From: Aliirhizobium wenxiniae
Lineage (GTDB): Bacteria > Pseudomonadota > Alphaproteobacteria > Rhizobiales > Rhizobiaceae
Direction of reading: 5' to 3'
NCBI RefSeq assembly: GCF_014201355.1
Contig: NZ_JACHEG010000002.1
Coordinates: 1 to 64,000 of the forward strand
Length of the DNA: 64,000 nt
Part shown: piece by piece, positions 54,509 through 63,332 of the stretch
How positions within the stretch are numbered: the stretch's first letter is position 1
Layout of the letters: each line of letters begins with the position of its first letter
Notes under the pieces: model-generated
What the model was told of the DNA's origin: nothing
Database searches by the model: none
Seen by the model: only the letters and a program-made list of their open reading frames with translations
Position numbers and translations under genes: made by a program

Positions 54509-55795
54509 ATGACTTCTTCGACCGACACACTATCCGGTTTCTGTCGCGACTGCCTTACCGAGCAGAATGTCGAAACGCGTCGTTGCCGCAAATGCGGCTC
54601 GCCACGTCTCCTCTATCACCGTGAACTCTACGACCTGACGCTGGCGCATATCGATTGCGACGCCTTTTACGCGACGATCGAAAAACGCGACAATCCGGAG
54701 CTTGCCGACAAGCCGGTCATTATCGGCGGCGGCAAGCGCGGTGTCGTATCAACGGCCTGCTACATCGCCCGCATCAGCGGTGTCAGATCGGCAATGCCGA
54801 TGTTCAAGGCACTGGAGCTCTGCCCCAACGCTGTCGTCATCCGCCCCGACATGGAAAAATACGCAGGCGTCGGCCGGCAAGTGCGGCAGATGATGATGGA
54901 GCTTACTCCCCTAGTTCAACCGCTTTCGATCGACGAGGCGTTTCTCGAACTCGCAGGGACCGAAAGGCTGCACCGCGATCCGCCAGCACGCATCCTCGCG
55001 AAGTTCGCGAAGCGTGTCGAAAGCGAAGTCGGAATTTCGATTTCCATCGGGCTTTCCTATTGCAAGTTCCTCGCCAAGGTCGCTTCCGACCTGCAGAAAC
55101 CGCGCGGTTTTTCTGTCATCGGCGAGGCCGAGGCGAAGGACTTCCTCGCCCCTCGTCCCGTCACCACCATCTGGGGGGTCGGCAAGGCGTTCAACGCCAC
55201 GCTCGAGGCCGATGGCATCCGCACGATCAGCCAGTTGCAGCAGATGGAGGAAGGCGACCTGATGCGCCGCTACGGCTCGATGGGCCAGCGTCTCTACAGG
55301 CTTTCCCGCGGAATGGACGAGCGCGAGGTCCATACAAATGACGAGGCGAAAAGCGTCTCCGCCGAAACGACCTTCTTCGAAGACATTTCCCGACATGATG
55401 ACCTCGTACCTGTCCTGCGACGCCTTTCGGAAAAAGTTTCCGCACGATTGAAAAAGCACGAGATCGCCGGCCATACCGTCGTGCTCAAGATGAAAACGGC
55501 CGACTTCAAGAGCCGGACGCGCAACAGGCGGCTGGAAGACCCGACACAGCTTGCCGACCGGATTTTTCGCACCGGCCTGTCGCTGATGGAGAAAGAAACA
55601 GACGGAACGAAATTCCGGCTTCTCGGCATCGGCGTCACCGATCTTTGCGATCCGGCACTGGCGGACCCGCCGGATCTCGTCGATCAACAGGCAGGTCGGC
55701 GGGCGGCGGCTGAAGCTGCAATCGACAAGCTGCGTGACAAGTTCGGCAAGGCGGCTGTCGAGACTGGTTACACGTTTGGCGACAAACGTCGTTGA
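54509..55795 (+). CDS. dinB: DNA polymerase IV with N-terminal zinc finger
   Basis: Y-family translesion polymerase. The catalytic residues are D49 ([10 protein letters not shown]), with D142 and E143 in SIDEAFLEL. Palm, fingers and thumb are followed by the little-finger domain (from about 290, [18 protein letters not shown]). An additional N-terminal segment carries C12-x2-C15 and C26-x2-C29, a zinc-finger not found in E. coli DinB. The protein is 428 residues; the beta-clamp motif at the end is not obvious. The start at 54509 is set by the LexA box just before it. Confidence 0.94.
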   Translation: MTSSTDTLSGFCRDCLTEQNVETRRCRKCGSPRLLYHRELYDLTLAHIDCDAFYATIEKRDNPELADKPVIIGGGKRGVVSTACYIARISGVRSAMPMFKALELCPNAVVIRPDMEKYAGVGRQVRQMMMELTPLVQPLSIDEAFLELAGTERLHRDPPARILAKFAKRVESEVGISISIGLSYCKFLAKVASDLQKPRGFSVIGEAEAKDFLAPRPVTTIWGVGKAFNATLEADGIRTISQLQQMEEGDLMRRYGSMGQRLYRLSRGMDEREVHTNDEAKSVSAETTFFEDISRHDDLVPVLRRLSEKVSARLKKHEIAGHTVVLKMKTADFKSRTRNRRLEDPTQLADRIFRTGLSLMEKETDGTKFRLLGIGVTDLCDPALADPPDLVDQQAGRRAAAEAAIDKLRDKFGKAAVETGYTFGDKRR

Positions 55796-55807
55796 GCCTT
55801 AAAAAGC

Positions 55808-55854
55808 GTGTCCGGAATTCATTTCGAAATCGCAGGAACGTGATGAATTGACAC
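55808..55854 (+). repeat. Inverted repeat after dinB
   Basis: GTGTC...AATTCAT and ATGAATT...GACAC pair over 12 bases with a CGG bulge and a 20-base loop. It has no T run. It may protect the dinB transcript end or be a regulator site before the L,D-transpeptidase gene. Confidence 0.4.
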
Positions 55855-55933
55855 GATCCTGCCACTTTTCAGAAAATTTTCATTAAGTTTAACACGCTAA
55901 ATTGCCGGCCATTGTAATGCGTAAGAGGTCTTC

Positions 55934-57265
55934 ATGTTGCGTGGCGTTTTGTTCAGCCTCGGACTCCTGTCCGGGACCATCCTTTCTCAGTCTGCTTTTG
56001 CCGACACCGCAACGCTCCAGATCATCGTATCGAAAGACCAGCAGTCGATGACGATCTATGACGGCGAGAAGGTCGTGACGACCACGAAGGTCTCTACCGG
56101 AAAAGCCGGACACACAACGCCGAGCGGCATCTTCTCGATTCTGGAGAAGCGCAAATACCATGAATCGAACATCTATTCGAACGCTCCCATGCCCTTCATG
56201 CAGCGCCTGACGTGGTCGGGCATCGCACTTCACGAAGGCAACGTGCCGAACTATCCGGCATCGCATGGCTGCGTTCGCATTCCGACCGGAACCGCCAAGG
56301 CGATCTACGACATGACGGAACGCGGCGTGCATGTGGTGATCTCCGATGCACCGGTAAAGCCGGTCAAGGTCGAGAACGCCAACCTTTTCATGCCGCTCAA
56401 GGCCCTGCCGGCCGAACCGCTGTTCCCGAATACGGACTTGCGCCCGACCGCGATGAAGAAGGCTGCAGACGGCTCCTATGATGTGGCGATGGCCGGCACC
56501 GATCCGATGACCACGGGCTCGCTGCAATCTGTCGTCCCCGACGACGCGGCCCCCTTGCGCATCCTCGTCCATCGCCGCGGCGCGCGCGAAACCATGCTTG
56601 ACGTCCAGACGCACCTGACCGATCTCGGTTTCGATGCGGGCGTCGCCGATGGCATTGCCGGTCCGATGACCCGTGACGCCATCGCCGGCTACAAGCGCTG
56701 GAAGGGCCTTCCGGCCGGTGGCGCGCTAATCAGCAAGGATTTTCTCGCGGCACTTTATCAGTCGGCAGGAGAAAAAGAGCCGCCGGCAGGCCAGATCCTG
56801 GTGCGCCGCAATTTCGAACCGCTGTTCGAGGCCCCTATCGGCATCAAGGACGCAGACCGAGCGCTCGGCACCCATTTCTTCACCGCCGATCATCTCCAGC
56901 GCAATGCTGAGACGGCGGAATGGCATGCGGTCACGCTGAAAAACGAAATGACCGCCGACGAGATGAAGGAACTCGGCATCGACAAGTCGGCAGACAGCAA
57001 CCTGCAGAACGCAGCATCGCTGGCGCTCGACCGGATCGAGATCCCGAAGGATGTGCGCGAGCGGATCGGCGAACTGATGGCGAACGGGACCTCGCTGACG
57101 ATTACCGACCAGGGCCTCGGCCCTGAAACGGGCAAGGGCACCGACTTCGTTACCCTCACCCGCTCGCAGGCGAATATCGCTCAGGCAGGCCTCAATCAGA
57201 GCGAACCAAAGCCTGCCCGCCGTTCGAAAAGAGAATCATATATCGGCGGCATCGGTTTGTATTAA
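55934..57265 (+). CDS. Secreted L,D-transpeptidase with peptidoglycan-binding domain
   Basis: Cross-links peptidoglycan with 3-3 links, which are abundant in Rhizobiaceae. A signal peptide (residues 1-23, ending SAFA) is followed by the YkuD domain. Its catalytic block is H100...S110-H-G-C113-V-R-I-P. A peptidoglycan-binding helix bundle (about 215-265, LDVQTHLTDLGFDAGVADGIAGPMTRDAIAGYK) comes next. The C-terminal 170 residues are low in known motifs and end with a Lys/Arg-rich stretch. The protein is 443 residues. It is monocistronic with a strong terminator. Confidence 0.93.
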   Translation: MLRGVLFSLGLLSGTILSQSAFADTATLQIIVSKDQQSMTIYDGEKVVTTTKVSTGKAGHTTPSGIFSILEKRKYHESNIYSNAPMPFMQRLTWSGIALHEGNVPNYPASHGCVRIPTGTAKAIYDMTERGVHVVISDAPVKPVKVENANLFMPLKALPAEPLFPNTDLRPTAMKKAADGSYDVAMAGTDPMTTGSLQSVVPDDAAPLRILVHRRGARETMLDVQTHLTDLGFDAGVADGIAGPMTRDAIAGYKRWKGLPAGGALISKDFLAALYQSAGEKEPPAGQILVRRNFEPLFEAPIGIKDADRALGTHFFTADHLQRNAETAEWHAVTLKNEMTADEMKELGIDKSADSNLQNAASLALDRIEIPKDVRERIGELMANGTSLTITDQGLGPETGKGTDFVTLTRSQANIAQAGLNQSEPKPARRSKRESYIGGIGLY

Positions 57266-57268
57266 TTG

Positions 57269-57297
57269 AAAAAACAGGTCTTCGGCCTGTTTTTTTC
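57269..57297 (+). terminator. Rho-independent terminator of the L,D-transpeptidase gene
   Basis: The stem AAAAAACAGG / CCTGTTTTTTT with a short TCTTCGG loop starts four bases after the stop codon. Confidence 0.92.
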
Positions 57298-57303
57298 CTC
57301 GCA

Positions 57304-57362
57304 GGCATCGCATCACAGCCGCTCGGCTGCGATGCGATGCCGGAATGCCGGAATGCCGGAAC
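57304..57362. repeat. 17-bp near-perfect hairpin followed by 8-base tandem repeats
   Basis: GGCATCGCATCACAGCC (57304-57320) pairs with GGCTGCGATGCGATGCC (57325-57341) with one mismatch and a GCTC loop. Directly after it the unit GCCGGAAT is repeated two and a half times (to about 57362). It resembles a short extragenic palindromic element. No gene occupies the following 57363-57791 stretch, which holds another hairpin (CCGTCCT / AGGACGG, 57525-57543). Confidence 0.6.
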
Positions 57363-57791
57363 GGTGGCTAGACCAAAGTCGCATGCACAAGGCCGTCACC
57401 ACGCCACATTGCAACCACGTTCATTTTCTACCTACGCAGCATGGAAGTACCCCCGAAACCCGTGTCCCCCATGGGTTGCGCTTCCATCAGTGCTGGACGG
57501 TTATGTGTTGTTTTTCTTCCATGACCGTCCTCCGGGAGGACGGGTTCTCAGCCGACACCTGAACGAACGATCTCGATTTTCGAAAAGCACAGGCTCTCGG
57601 TCCAACATCGATTGCCGTCGCACCACAACACACCTTATCGCGCTGCCCCCTATGCACAATGGGTGGCATATCTGCTAATTGATCACGCCGTGCGACCCGA
57701 TATAACGGGCTCCAAAAACAATCAGTTTTCCTTTTCAGGAAACGGCGCGTCGACCCTGCAGTTGCGCCCCTTTGATTGCCGCGATGGATTG

Positions 57792-58976
57792 ATGAACGGT
57801 GTAACCTTTTTCCTGGGTGTTAATTTCGTCGTTGCAGTCTGCTTCAGCGCCGTCTTTACCGTTGTTGCCACCCGCAGCCGGTCGCGCCGGGCGGCGCTGT
57901 GGCTGGCTGCCGGGTTCGGGATAGCCTCGCTTTCGGCCTTGTGCGAGCTTCTGGTCGCCTATACAGCCACGCCGAAGATCTGGGCACTCGGCGCCTTCGC
58001 GACGGTTCTGATCGGCATGATGCTGCTCAGGGTCGGCATGGGGCACCTTTACGGTCGCCGACTGGACAAGCGGATCGCGGCCTTCTTCGTCGGCGCAAGC
58101 ATCGTGCTCAGCTACGTGATCTACGACCTGCCGCGCGGTACGCCGCTTCAGGCATTTTCCTACCAGAGCCCGTTTGCAATCGTACTGCTCGATAGCGCCT
58201 TCGTTGTCCTTTCCTTCCGCGGGCGGCAGATGATCGACCGCTTTCTCGGCGTGCTGATGCTGTTCACCGGCCTGCATTTTCTCGCCAAGGCTGGGCTGGC
58301 TGTCTGGGTAGGCGCCGGCTCCGGCGCGAAGGACTATATCCACACGAATTACGCGCTGATTTCACAAAGCACCACGGCCATTCTCGTTGTCGCCGTCGGG
58401 CTGACGCTTCTGGCAGCTCTCGTGCTCGAAATCATGGCGGACCAGCGGAGTGAATCGGAGAGAGACACGCTGTCGACGATCGCAAACAGGCGCGGTTTCA
58501 ACCGGCAGGTTCAAGCCTTTCTGGGCGCAGCATCGCATGGTCAACATGCCGTCATTCTCTGCGACCTCGACCATTTCAAGCGCATCAACGACACCTACGG
58601 TCACCATGTCGGGGATATGGTGATCCAGAGTTTCGGGCAATTGATGAACGACAGTGCGCCCAAGAGGGCCGCGCTCGGTCGTATCGGCGGCGAGGAATTC
58701 GCGATATTCCTGCCCGACACGGATATCAGCGCCGCGGCGCTGTTTGCTCAGGCACTCAGGGCTGCAACGATGACACTGCCCGATCTGCCCGATGGCCTGA
58801 TCGTTACCGCGAGCTTCGGCATATCTCCCGTGACATCGGCTGCCGGACTGGTCGACTCCTACCGGCAGGCGGACCTTGCGCTCTATGCCGCGAAAAATGC
58901 CGGACGTAATCAGGTCAGGCTCACAGCCCTCAACGAGGCCGAAGCAAGCGACAAGCACGTGGACACCCGCGTCTAA
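57792..58976 (+). CDS. Membrane diguanylate cyclase (GGDEF), without I-site
   Basis: The 394-residue protein starts with about seven membrane segments (residues 5-215, for example FFLGVNFVVAVCFSAVFTVV and AILVVAVGLTLLAALVLEIM), a typical sensory membrane module. A GGDEF domain (about 235-385) follows, with DHFKRINDTYGHHVGD and the active site GRIGGEEFAIFLPD. The place of the inhibitory RxxD is PKRA, so feedback inhibition is probably absent. The frame is open upstream to 57612; the ATG at 57792 begins the first membrane helix. Monocistronic. Confidence 0.9.
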   Translation: MNGVTFFLGVNFVVAVCFSAVFTVVATRSRSRRAALWLAAGFGIASLSALCELLVAYTATPKIWALGAFATVLIGMMLLRVGMGHLYGRRLDKRIAAFFVGASIVLSYVIYDLPRGTPLQAFSYQSPFAIVLLDSAFVVLSFRGRQMIDRFLGVLMLFTGLHFLAKAGLAVWVGAGSGAKDYIHTNYALISQSTTAILVVAVGLTLLAALVLEIMADQRSESERDTLSTIANRRGFNRQVQAFLGAASHGQHAVILCDLDHFKRINDTYGHHVGDMVIQSFGQLMNDSAPKRAALGRIGGEEFAIFLPDTDISAAALFAQALRAATMTLPDLPDGLIVTASFGISPVTSAAGLVDSYRQADLALYAAKNAGRNQVRLTALNEAEASDKHVDTRV

Positions 58977-59075
58977 AGCACGTCGCGATCTTTCAGATCC
59001 GCTTGTCGCGCTTTAGCTCCTTGTTATTCCGCATGTCCTTTGCGCAAAACCGCTGCACAGCTTTGCGTGACATGA
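58977..59075. repeat. Rhizobial intergenic repeat (RIME-like), downstream of the GGDEF gene
   Basis: The stretch beginning GCACGTCGCGATCTTTCAGA and ending CATGATT contains CTTTAGCTCCTTGTT and inverted arms GCATGTC / GACATG around TTGCGCAAAACCGCTGCACA. From memory, it matches a sequence scattered many times between genes in Rhizobium and Agrobacterium genomes. The family name (RIME or a relative) is uncertain. It lies between the GGDEF stop and the dnaE stop (convergent). Confidence 0.6.
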
Positions 59076-59136
59076 TTTGCCCCATGCTTTTCACAAGACA
59101 TTCAGCGTTCGCCGAACGGCCGGACAACCGAGTCTG

Positions 59137-62100
59137 CTACTGGACGAGTTCGACATCCAGCACGCCGGGGGCCGCCTTAAGCGCGGCCGCCATTTCCGGC
59201 GAAAGCCGATATCTCTGGGTCAGTTCCACCTCGATCTCGCGGCGGCCGTCTTCCTTGATGACGATGAAATAAACGAGGCCTTCGCCGCGCATGTTCAGAT
59301 GGTTGGCAACAGTCTTGAGCGGTCCGGCATCGCGGACGAAGACGCGCAGCGCCTTCTGCATACGGATCGACTGTTCTTCCAGCGACTGGGCCGTCTGAAT
59401 GCGCAGGCCGATACCTTCCGGCCGCTCGTCAGCCTGAACGGTGATGACCAGCGACTTTCCGGGCTCCAGCAGGTCGCGATACTGCGCCAGCGCTTCGGAG
59501 AACAGAACGGCCTCGAACTGGCCGGATGAATCCGAAAATGTGATGATACCCATCTTGTTGCCGGTTTTGGTCTTGCGCTCCTGACGGCCGGTCACCGTGC
59601 CCGCAAGCCGCCCGGCGGTTGCGCCCTGGCGAACGGACGTCGCAAAATCGGCGAAGGTCTGCACTCTGAGTTTCGACAGCGTTTCCTTGTAGGTATCGAG
59701 CGGATGGGCCGACAGGTAGAAGCCGAGAACCTGATATTCGCGCATCAGCATTTCGGACGGCATCCATGGATTGAATGTCGGCAGGATCAGTTTTTCCGGG
59801 CCGCTGCTGGAGCCGGAGCCGAAGAAATCGGACTGGCCTGAGACCTTCTCCTCCTGCGCGCGCTGCGCATAACCGATGATCCGGTCGAGGCCGGCGATCA
59901 GCTGGGCGCGGTCATGACCGAAGCAGTCGAAGGCGCCGGCGGAAATCAGGCTTTCCAGAACGCGACGGTTGATCTGCTTCGGGTCGATCCGCATACAGAA
60001 ATCCTCGATGCCGGCGAAAGGTTTGTCGCCTCGGACTTCCGTGATGTGCTCGACAGCGGATTCACCAACGCCCTTGATAGCGGCAAGCGCATAATAGATC
60101 TTCGCCTCGCCCGTCTCAAAATGGCGGAACGAGGTCTGAACCGAGGGCGGGAAAACCTTGATGCCGAGGCGGCCGGCATCCTCGCGGAAATCGTTGAGCT
60201 TTTCCGAGTTGGCCATATCGTAGGTCATGGTCGCGGCGAGGAACTCGACCGGATAATGCGCCTTCATATAGGCCGTCTGGTAAGAGACGATGGCGTAGGC
60301 GGCTGCGTGGGACTTGTTGAAGCCGTAGTTGGCGAACTTGGCGAGCAGTTCGAAGATGTTCTTCGCCTGTGGTTTGGACACGCCATTCTTGACGGCGCCG
60401 TCGACAAAGCGCTCGCTCTGCTTGTCCATCTCCTCCTTGATCTTTTTACCCATGGCGCGACGCAGAAGATCGGCCTCGCCGAGCGAATAGCCCGACAGGA
60501 CCTGGGCGATCTGCATGACCTGTTCCTGGTAGACGATAACGCCTTGGGTTTCCTTCAGGAGATAATCGATCGACGGATGGACAGACTCGATCTCTTCCTC
60601 GCCATGCTTGCGGGCATTGTAGGTCGGGATGTTTTCCATCGGACCCGGACGATAGAGCGCCACAAGCGCGATGATGTCCTCGATACAGTCGGGCTTCATA
60701 CCGATCAGCGCCTTGCGCATGCCGGCACTTTCCACCTGGAAGACGCCGACAGTTTCGCCGCGCGACAGCATTTCATAGGTCAGCTTGTCGTCGAGCGGGA
60801 TCTTTGCCAGATCAACATGGATGTCGCGCTTGCGGCAGAAATCCACCGCCGTCTTCAACACGGTCAGCGTCTTCAGGCCAAGGAAGTCGAACTTCACCAG
60901 ACCGGCCTGCTCGACCCATTTCATGTTGAACTGGGTGACCGGCATGTCCGAGCGCGGATCTCGATACATCGGCACCAGCTTCGACAGCGGGCGGTCGCCG
61001 ATGACGATACCGGCGGCGTGAGTGGAGGCGTGACGGTAAAGGCCCTCGATCTTCTGGGCGATATCGAGTAGGCGGCCGACGACCGGCTCCTTGTCGACCT
61101 CTTCCTGGAATTTCGGCTCCTCCTCGATCGCCTTGGAGAGCGGCGTCGGGTTGGCAGGGTTGTTCGGTACCAGCTTGCAGATGCGGTCTACCTGGCCATA
61201 GGGCATTTCGAGCACACGGCCGACGTCACGCAATGCCGCGCGCGCCTGCAGCGAACCGAAGGTGATGATCTGTGCCACCTGCTCGCGGCCATATTTGCGC
61301 TGCACGTAGCGGATCACCTCTTCGCGGCGATCCTGGCAGAAGTCGATGTCGAAGTCGGGCATCGAAACGCGTTCCGGATTGAGGAAGCGTTCGAACAGAA
61401 GCGAGAACCGCAGCGGGTCGACGTCGGTGATGGTGAGCGCGTAAGCGACGAGCGATCCTGCCCCGGAGCCGCGGCCCGGACCGACCGGGATATTGTGCTG
61501 CTTGGCCCATTTGATGAAGTCAGCCACGATGAGGAAGTAGCCCGGAAACTTCATTCGTTCGATGATCGACAGTTCGAAATCGAGACGTTCGCGATAATCC
61601 TTCTCGGTGAAACCGGCACTCATGCCGAGTTCTTCGAGGCGATGATCGAGGCCCTCGACCGCCTGGCGGCGAAGCTCGGCGGCTTCCTTGCGTTCGTCCT
61701 CCTCCGGATGATCACTGACGCCGGTGAAACGCGGCAGGATCGGGTTGCGCGTCTTCAGGATGAAGGAGCAGCGGCGAGCGATCTCGACGGTATTTTCCAG
61801 CGCTTCGGGCAGGTCGGCAAAAAGCTTCGCCATTTCGGCTCGGCTTTTCAGGTAATGATCCGGTGTGAGGCGAAAGCGGCTGTCGTCGGAAACGATCGCG
61901 CCATGGGCGACCGCCATAAGCGCATCGTGAGCGTCGTAATCCGCTTTCGACGGAAAGAATGCCTCGTTGGTCGCGACCAACGGGATATCGTGCTCATAGG
62001 CGAGATCGACCATGCGATGCTCATGGCGGCGATCGTAATTGCCGTGCCGCTGCAGTTCGAGATAGAGCCTGTCGCCGAACAGGGCCTTCAGCCGGAGCAG

Positions 62101-62643
62101 CCTGTCAGTGGCAAGCCCAGCATGCCCTTCCTTGACCGCCCGATCCACCGGGCCGGAAGCGGCGCCGGTCAATGCGATCAGACCTGCGGTGCCAAACTCA
62201 TCCAGCCAGGAGGCGCAGATATGGGTCTCGCTGACGCCTTCGCCGCCGAGATAGGCCCGGCTGACAAGATCGACCAGCCGCTCATAGCCTTCGGCATCGG
62301 CTGCGAGAAGAACGATGGCGGGCAGCTTGGCAAGCTGGTTACCACGGCGATCCTCTTCCTGATCCTGCATGTCGATCGACAGCTGACAGCCGATTATGGG
62401 CTGCAAGCCGTCACCCGTCGCCTTCTGGGCGAATTCGAGCGCGACGAAGAGATTGTTGGTATCGGTGATGGCGATCGCAGGCTGATTGTCCGCGACGGCC
62501 TTGCCCAAGACCTTCTTGAGCGGAAGCGCGCCTTCGAGCAAAGAATAGGCAGAATGCAGGCGCAGATGGACGAATTGCGGGGTCTCCCCGAGAATTTCGT
62601 CCGCAGATCCTGTCTTTGCCTGTTCCGCCATATCCATCGCCAT
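59137..62643 (-). CDS. dnaE: DNA polymerase III alpha subunit (DnaE1)
   Basis: Replicative polymerase subunit. It is 1168 residues with the PHP domain first (FVHLRLHSAYSLLEGALPLKKV), then the polymerase catalytic core. The metal-binding aspartates are in SMPDFDIDFCQDRREEVIRYV. GPGRGSGAGSLVAYALTITDVDP, NKSHAAAYAIVSYQTAYMKAHYPVEF and a helix-hairpin-helix region follow. An OB-fold (GTVTGRQERKTKTGNKMGIITFSD) and a C-terminal domain end it. It is of DnaE1 length, unlike the shorter SOS DnaE2. A 28-residue gene lies 127 bases upstream on the same strand. Confidence 0.97.
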   Translation of the reverse strand: MAMDMAEQAKTGSADEILGETPQFVHLRLHSAYSLLEGALPLKKVLGKAVADNQPAIAITDTNNLFVALEFAQKATGDGLQPIIGCQLSIDMQDQEEDRRGNQLAKLPAIVLLAADAEGYERLVDLVSRAYLGGEGVSETHICASWLDEFGTAGLIALTGAASGPVDRAVKEGHAGLATDRLLRLKALFGDRLYLELQRHGNYDRRHEHRMVDLAYEHDIPLVATNEAFFPSKADYDAHDALMAVAHGAIVSDDSRFRLTPDHYLKSRAEMAKLFADLPEALENTVEIARRCSFILKTRNPILPRFTGVSDHPEEDERKEAAELRRQAVEGLDHRLEELGMSAGFTEKDYRERLDFELSIIERMKFPGYFLIVADFIKWAKQHNIPVGPGRGSGAGSLVAYALTITDVDPLRFSLLFERFLNPERVSMPDFDIDFCQDRREEVIRYVQRKYGREQVAQIITFGSLQARAALRDVGRVLEMPYGQVDRICKLVPNNPANPTPLSKAIEEEPKFQEEVDKEPVVGRLLDIAQKIEGLYRHASTHAAGIVIGDRPLSKLVPMYRDPRSDMPVTQFNMKWVEQAGLVKFDFLGLKTLTVLKTAVDFCRKRDIHVDLAKIPLDDKLTYEMLSRGETVGVFQVESAGMRKALIGMKPDCIEDIIALVALYRPGPMENIPTYNARKHGEEEIESVHPSIDYLLKETQGVIVYQEQVMQIAQVLSGYSLGEADLLRRAMGKKIKEEMDKQSERFVDGAVKNGVSKPQAKNIFELLAKFANYGFNKSHAAAYAIVSYQTAYMKAHYPVEFLAATMTYDMANSEKLNDFREDAGRLGIKVFPPSVQTSFRHFETGEAKIYYALAAIKGVGESAVEHITEVRGDKPFAGIEDFCMRIDPKQINRRVLESLISAGAFDCFGHDRAQLIAGLDRIIGYAQRAQEEKVSGQSDFFGSGSSSGPEKLILPTFNPWMPSEMLMREYQVLGFYLSAHPLDTYKETLSKLRVQTFADFATSVRQGATAGRLAGTVTGRQERKTKTGNKMGIITFSDSSGQFEAVLFSEALAQYRDLLEPGKSLVITVQADERPEGIGLRIQTAQSLEEQSIRMQKALRVFVRDAGPLKTVANHLNMRGEGLVYFIVIKEDGRREIEVELTQRYRLSPEMAAALKAAPGVLDVELVQ

Positions 62644-62770
62644 AACTGTGATTCAATCGCGCCATTTTCAAGCGCCGGACTGCTCAAGTCCAGTTTTGAA
62701 TTCACCGCTCAACGGTTTTCGGTGGCGTCTGTGGAGGATGGTAGCGCCCTGAATGGGCGCCAAACCATTT

Positions 62771-62857
62771 CTACATTGCAATCATCAGCATCGACAGCGT
62801 GGCGAGGAAGGTTGCGATGGATGCGAAAGCGGCAATATCACGAAGAAGGTCGGTCAT
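62771..62857 (-). CDS. 28-residue single-pass membrane peptide upstream of dnaE
   Basis: A 28-codon gene starts at the ATG at 62857 and stops at TAG 62773-62771. A good ribosome site GGGAG lies seven bases before the ATG. The peptide begins MTDLLRDIA, followed by one hydrophobic helix from residue 8 to the end (IAAFASIATFLATLSML), the pattern of a single-pass membrane peptide. A LexA-like box lies 33 bases upstream. In Caulobacter the 29-residue SOS-induced membrane peptide SidA blocks division; a comparable role here is only a hypothesis. Confidence 0.6.
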   Translation of the reverse strand: MTDLLRDIAAFASIATFLATLSMLMIAM

Positions 62858-62890
62858 CGTTGTCTCCCGTGTTCGTTATGTTTTTAATTT

Positions 62891-62905
62891 GTTCTCTTTT
62901 TGTAC
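62891..62905 (-). promoter_or_regulatory. LexA-like box upstream of the 28-residue gene
   Basis: On the plus strand the sequence is GTTC-TCTTTTT-GTAC. It differs from the alphaproteobacterial LexA consensus GTTC-N7-GTTC by one base. Read toward the gene it lies 33 bases upstream of the start codon, a place where a repressor would block transcription. Confidence 0.5.
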
Positions 62906-63104
62906 GAGAGTCAACGACGGAACAAAAGGGAAACGAATTTTGCGCCATATCCACTCTCGAATAGTGAATCAAATCTTAATGGGCATCTATCATCAGGAGT
63001 GAGTGTTGCGGCGGGCTTAGCTCAGGCCAGCTCACCTCGCCCACAGTTGCAAATGCCTCTCAATTTCATAACAAACTGTTTTTGTTGACTTATTTCAATC
63101 AAAT

Positions 63105-63275
63105 CGATATCCGGGCGTCATCGGGGAGTAGCAACTACCGGATTGCGGCCTGCGTTTTGCAATTGATGAACATCAGGTAATGCCGGTCAGGACTGCGTCA
63201 ACAGAATTGCGAACGTCTGTTCGCGTGGCGCTGTCAGCCTTCATGCAAGGCCATGCGAGACCGTTGGCGGCAGCG
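63105..63275 (+). promoter_or_regulatory. yybP-ykoY (manganese) riboswitch of mntP
   Basis: The three conserved pieces of the yybP-ykoY aptamer are present in order: GGGGAGTAGC (63123-63132), GCGTCAACAGA (63195-63205) and GCGAGACCG (63255-63263), with intervening stems. The leader is followed by mntP, the manganese exporter usually controlled by this riboswitch in proteobacteria. The outer ends are approximate. Binding of manganese raises expression in known members. Confidence 0.78.
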
Positions 63276-63332
63276 TCCCTGGGGCAAGGGCGTTTGCGAG
63301 CCGTCCAACTCCAGTCCCGATGAGAGATATCA

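Noticed and set aside
57266..57562. 98-codon frame after the L,D-transpeptidase terminator
   Set aside because: It runs through the terminator and hairpin repeat, so it cannot be a normal gene.
62875..63088. Plus-strand small frames before mntP (for example at 62900)
   Set aside because: They lie in AT-rich promoter sequence, lack ribosome sites, and precede a riboswitch that explains the leader.
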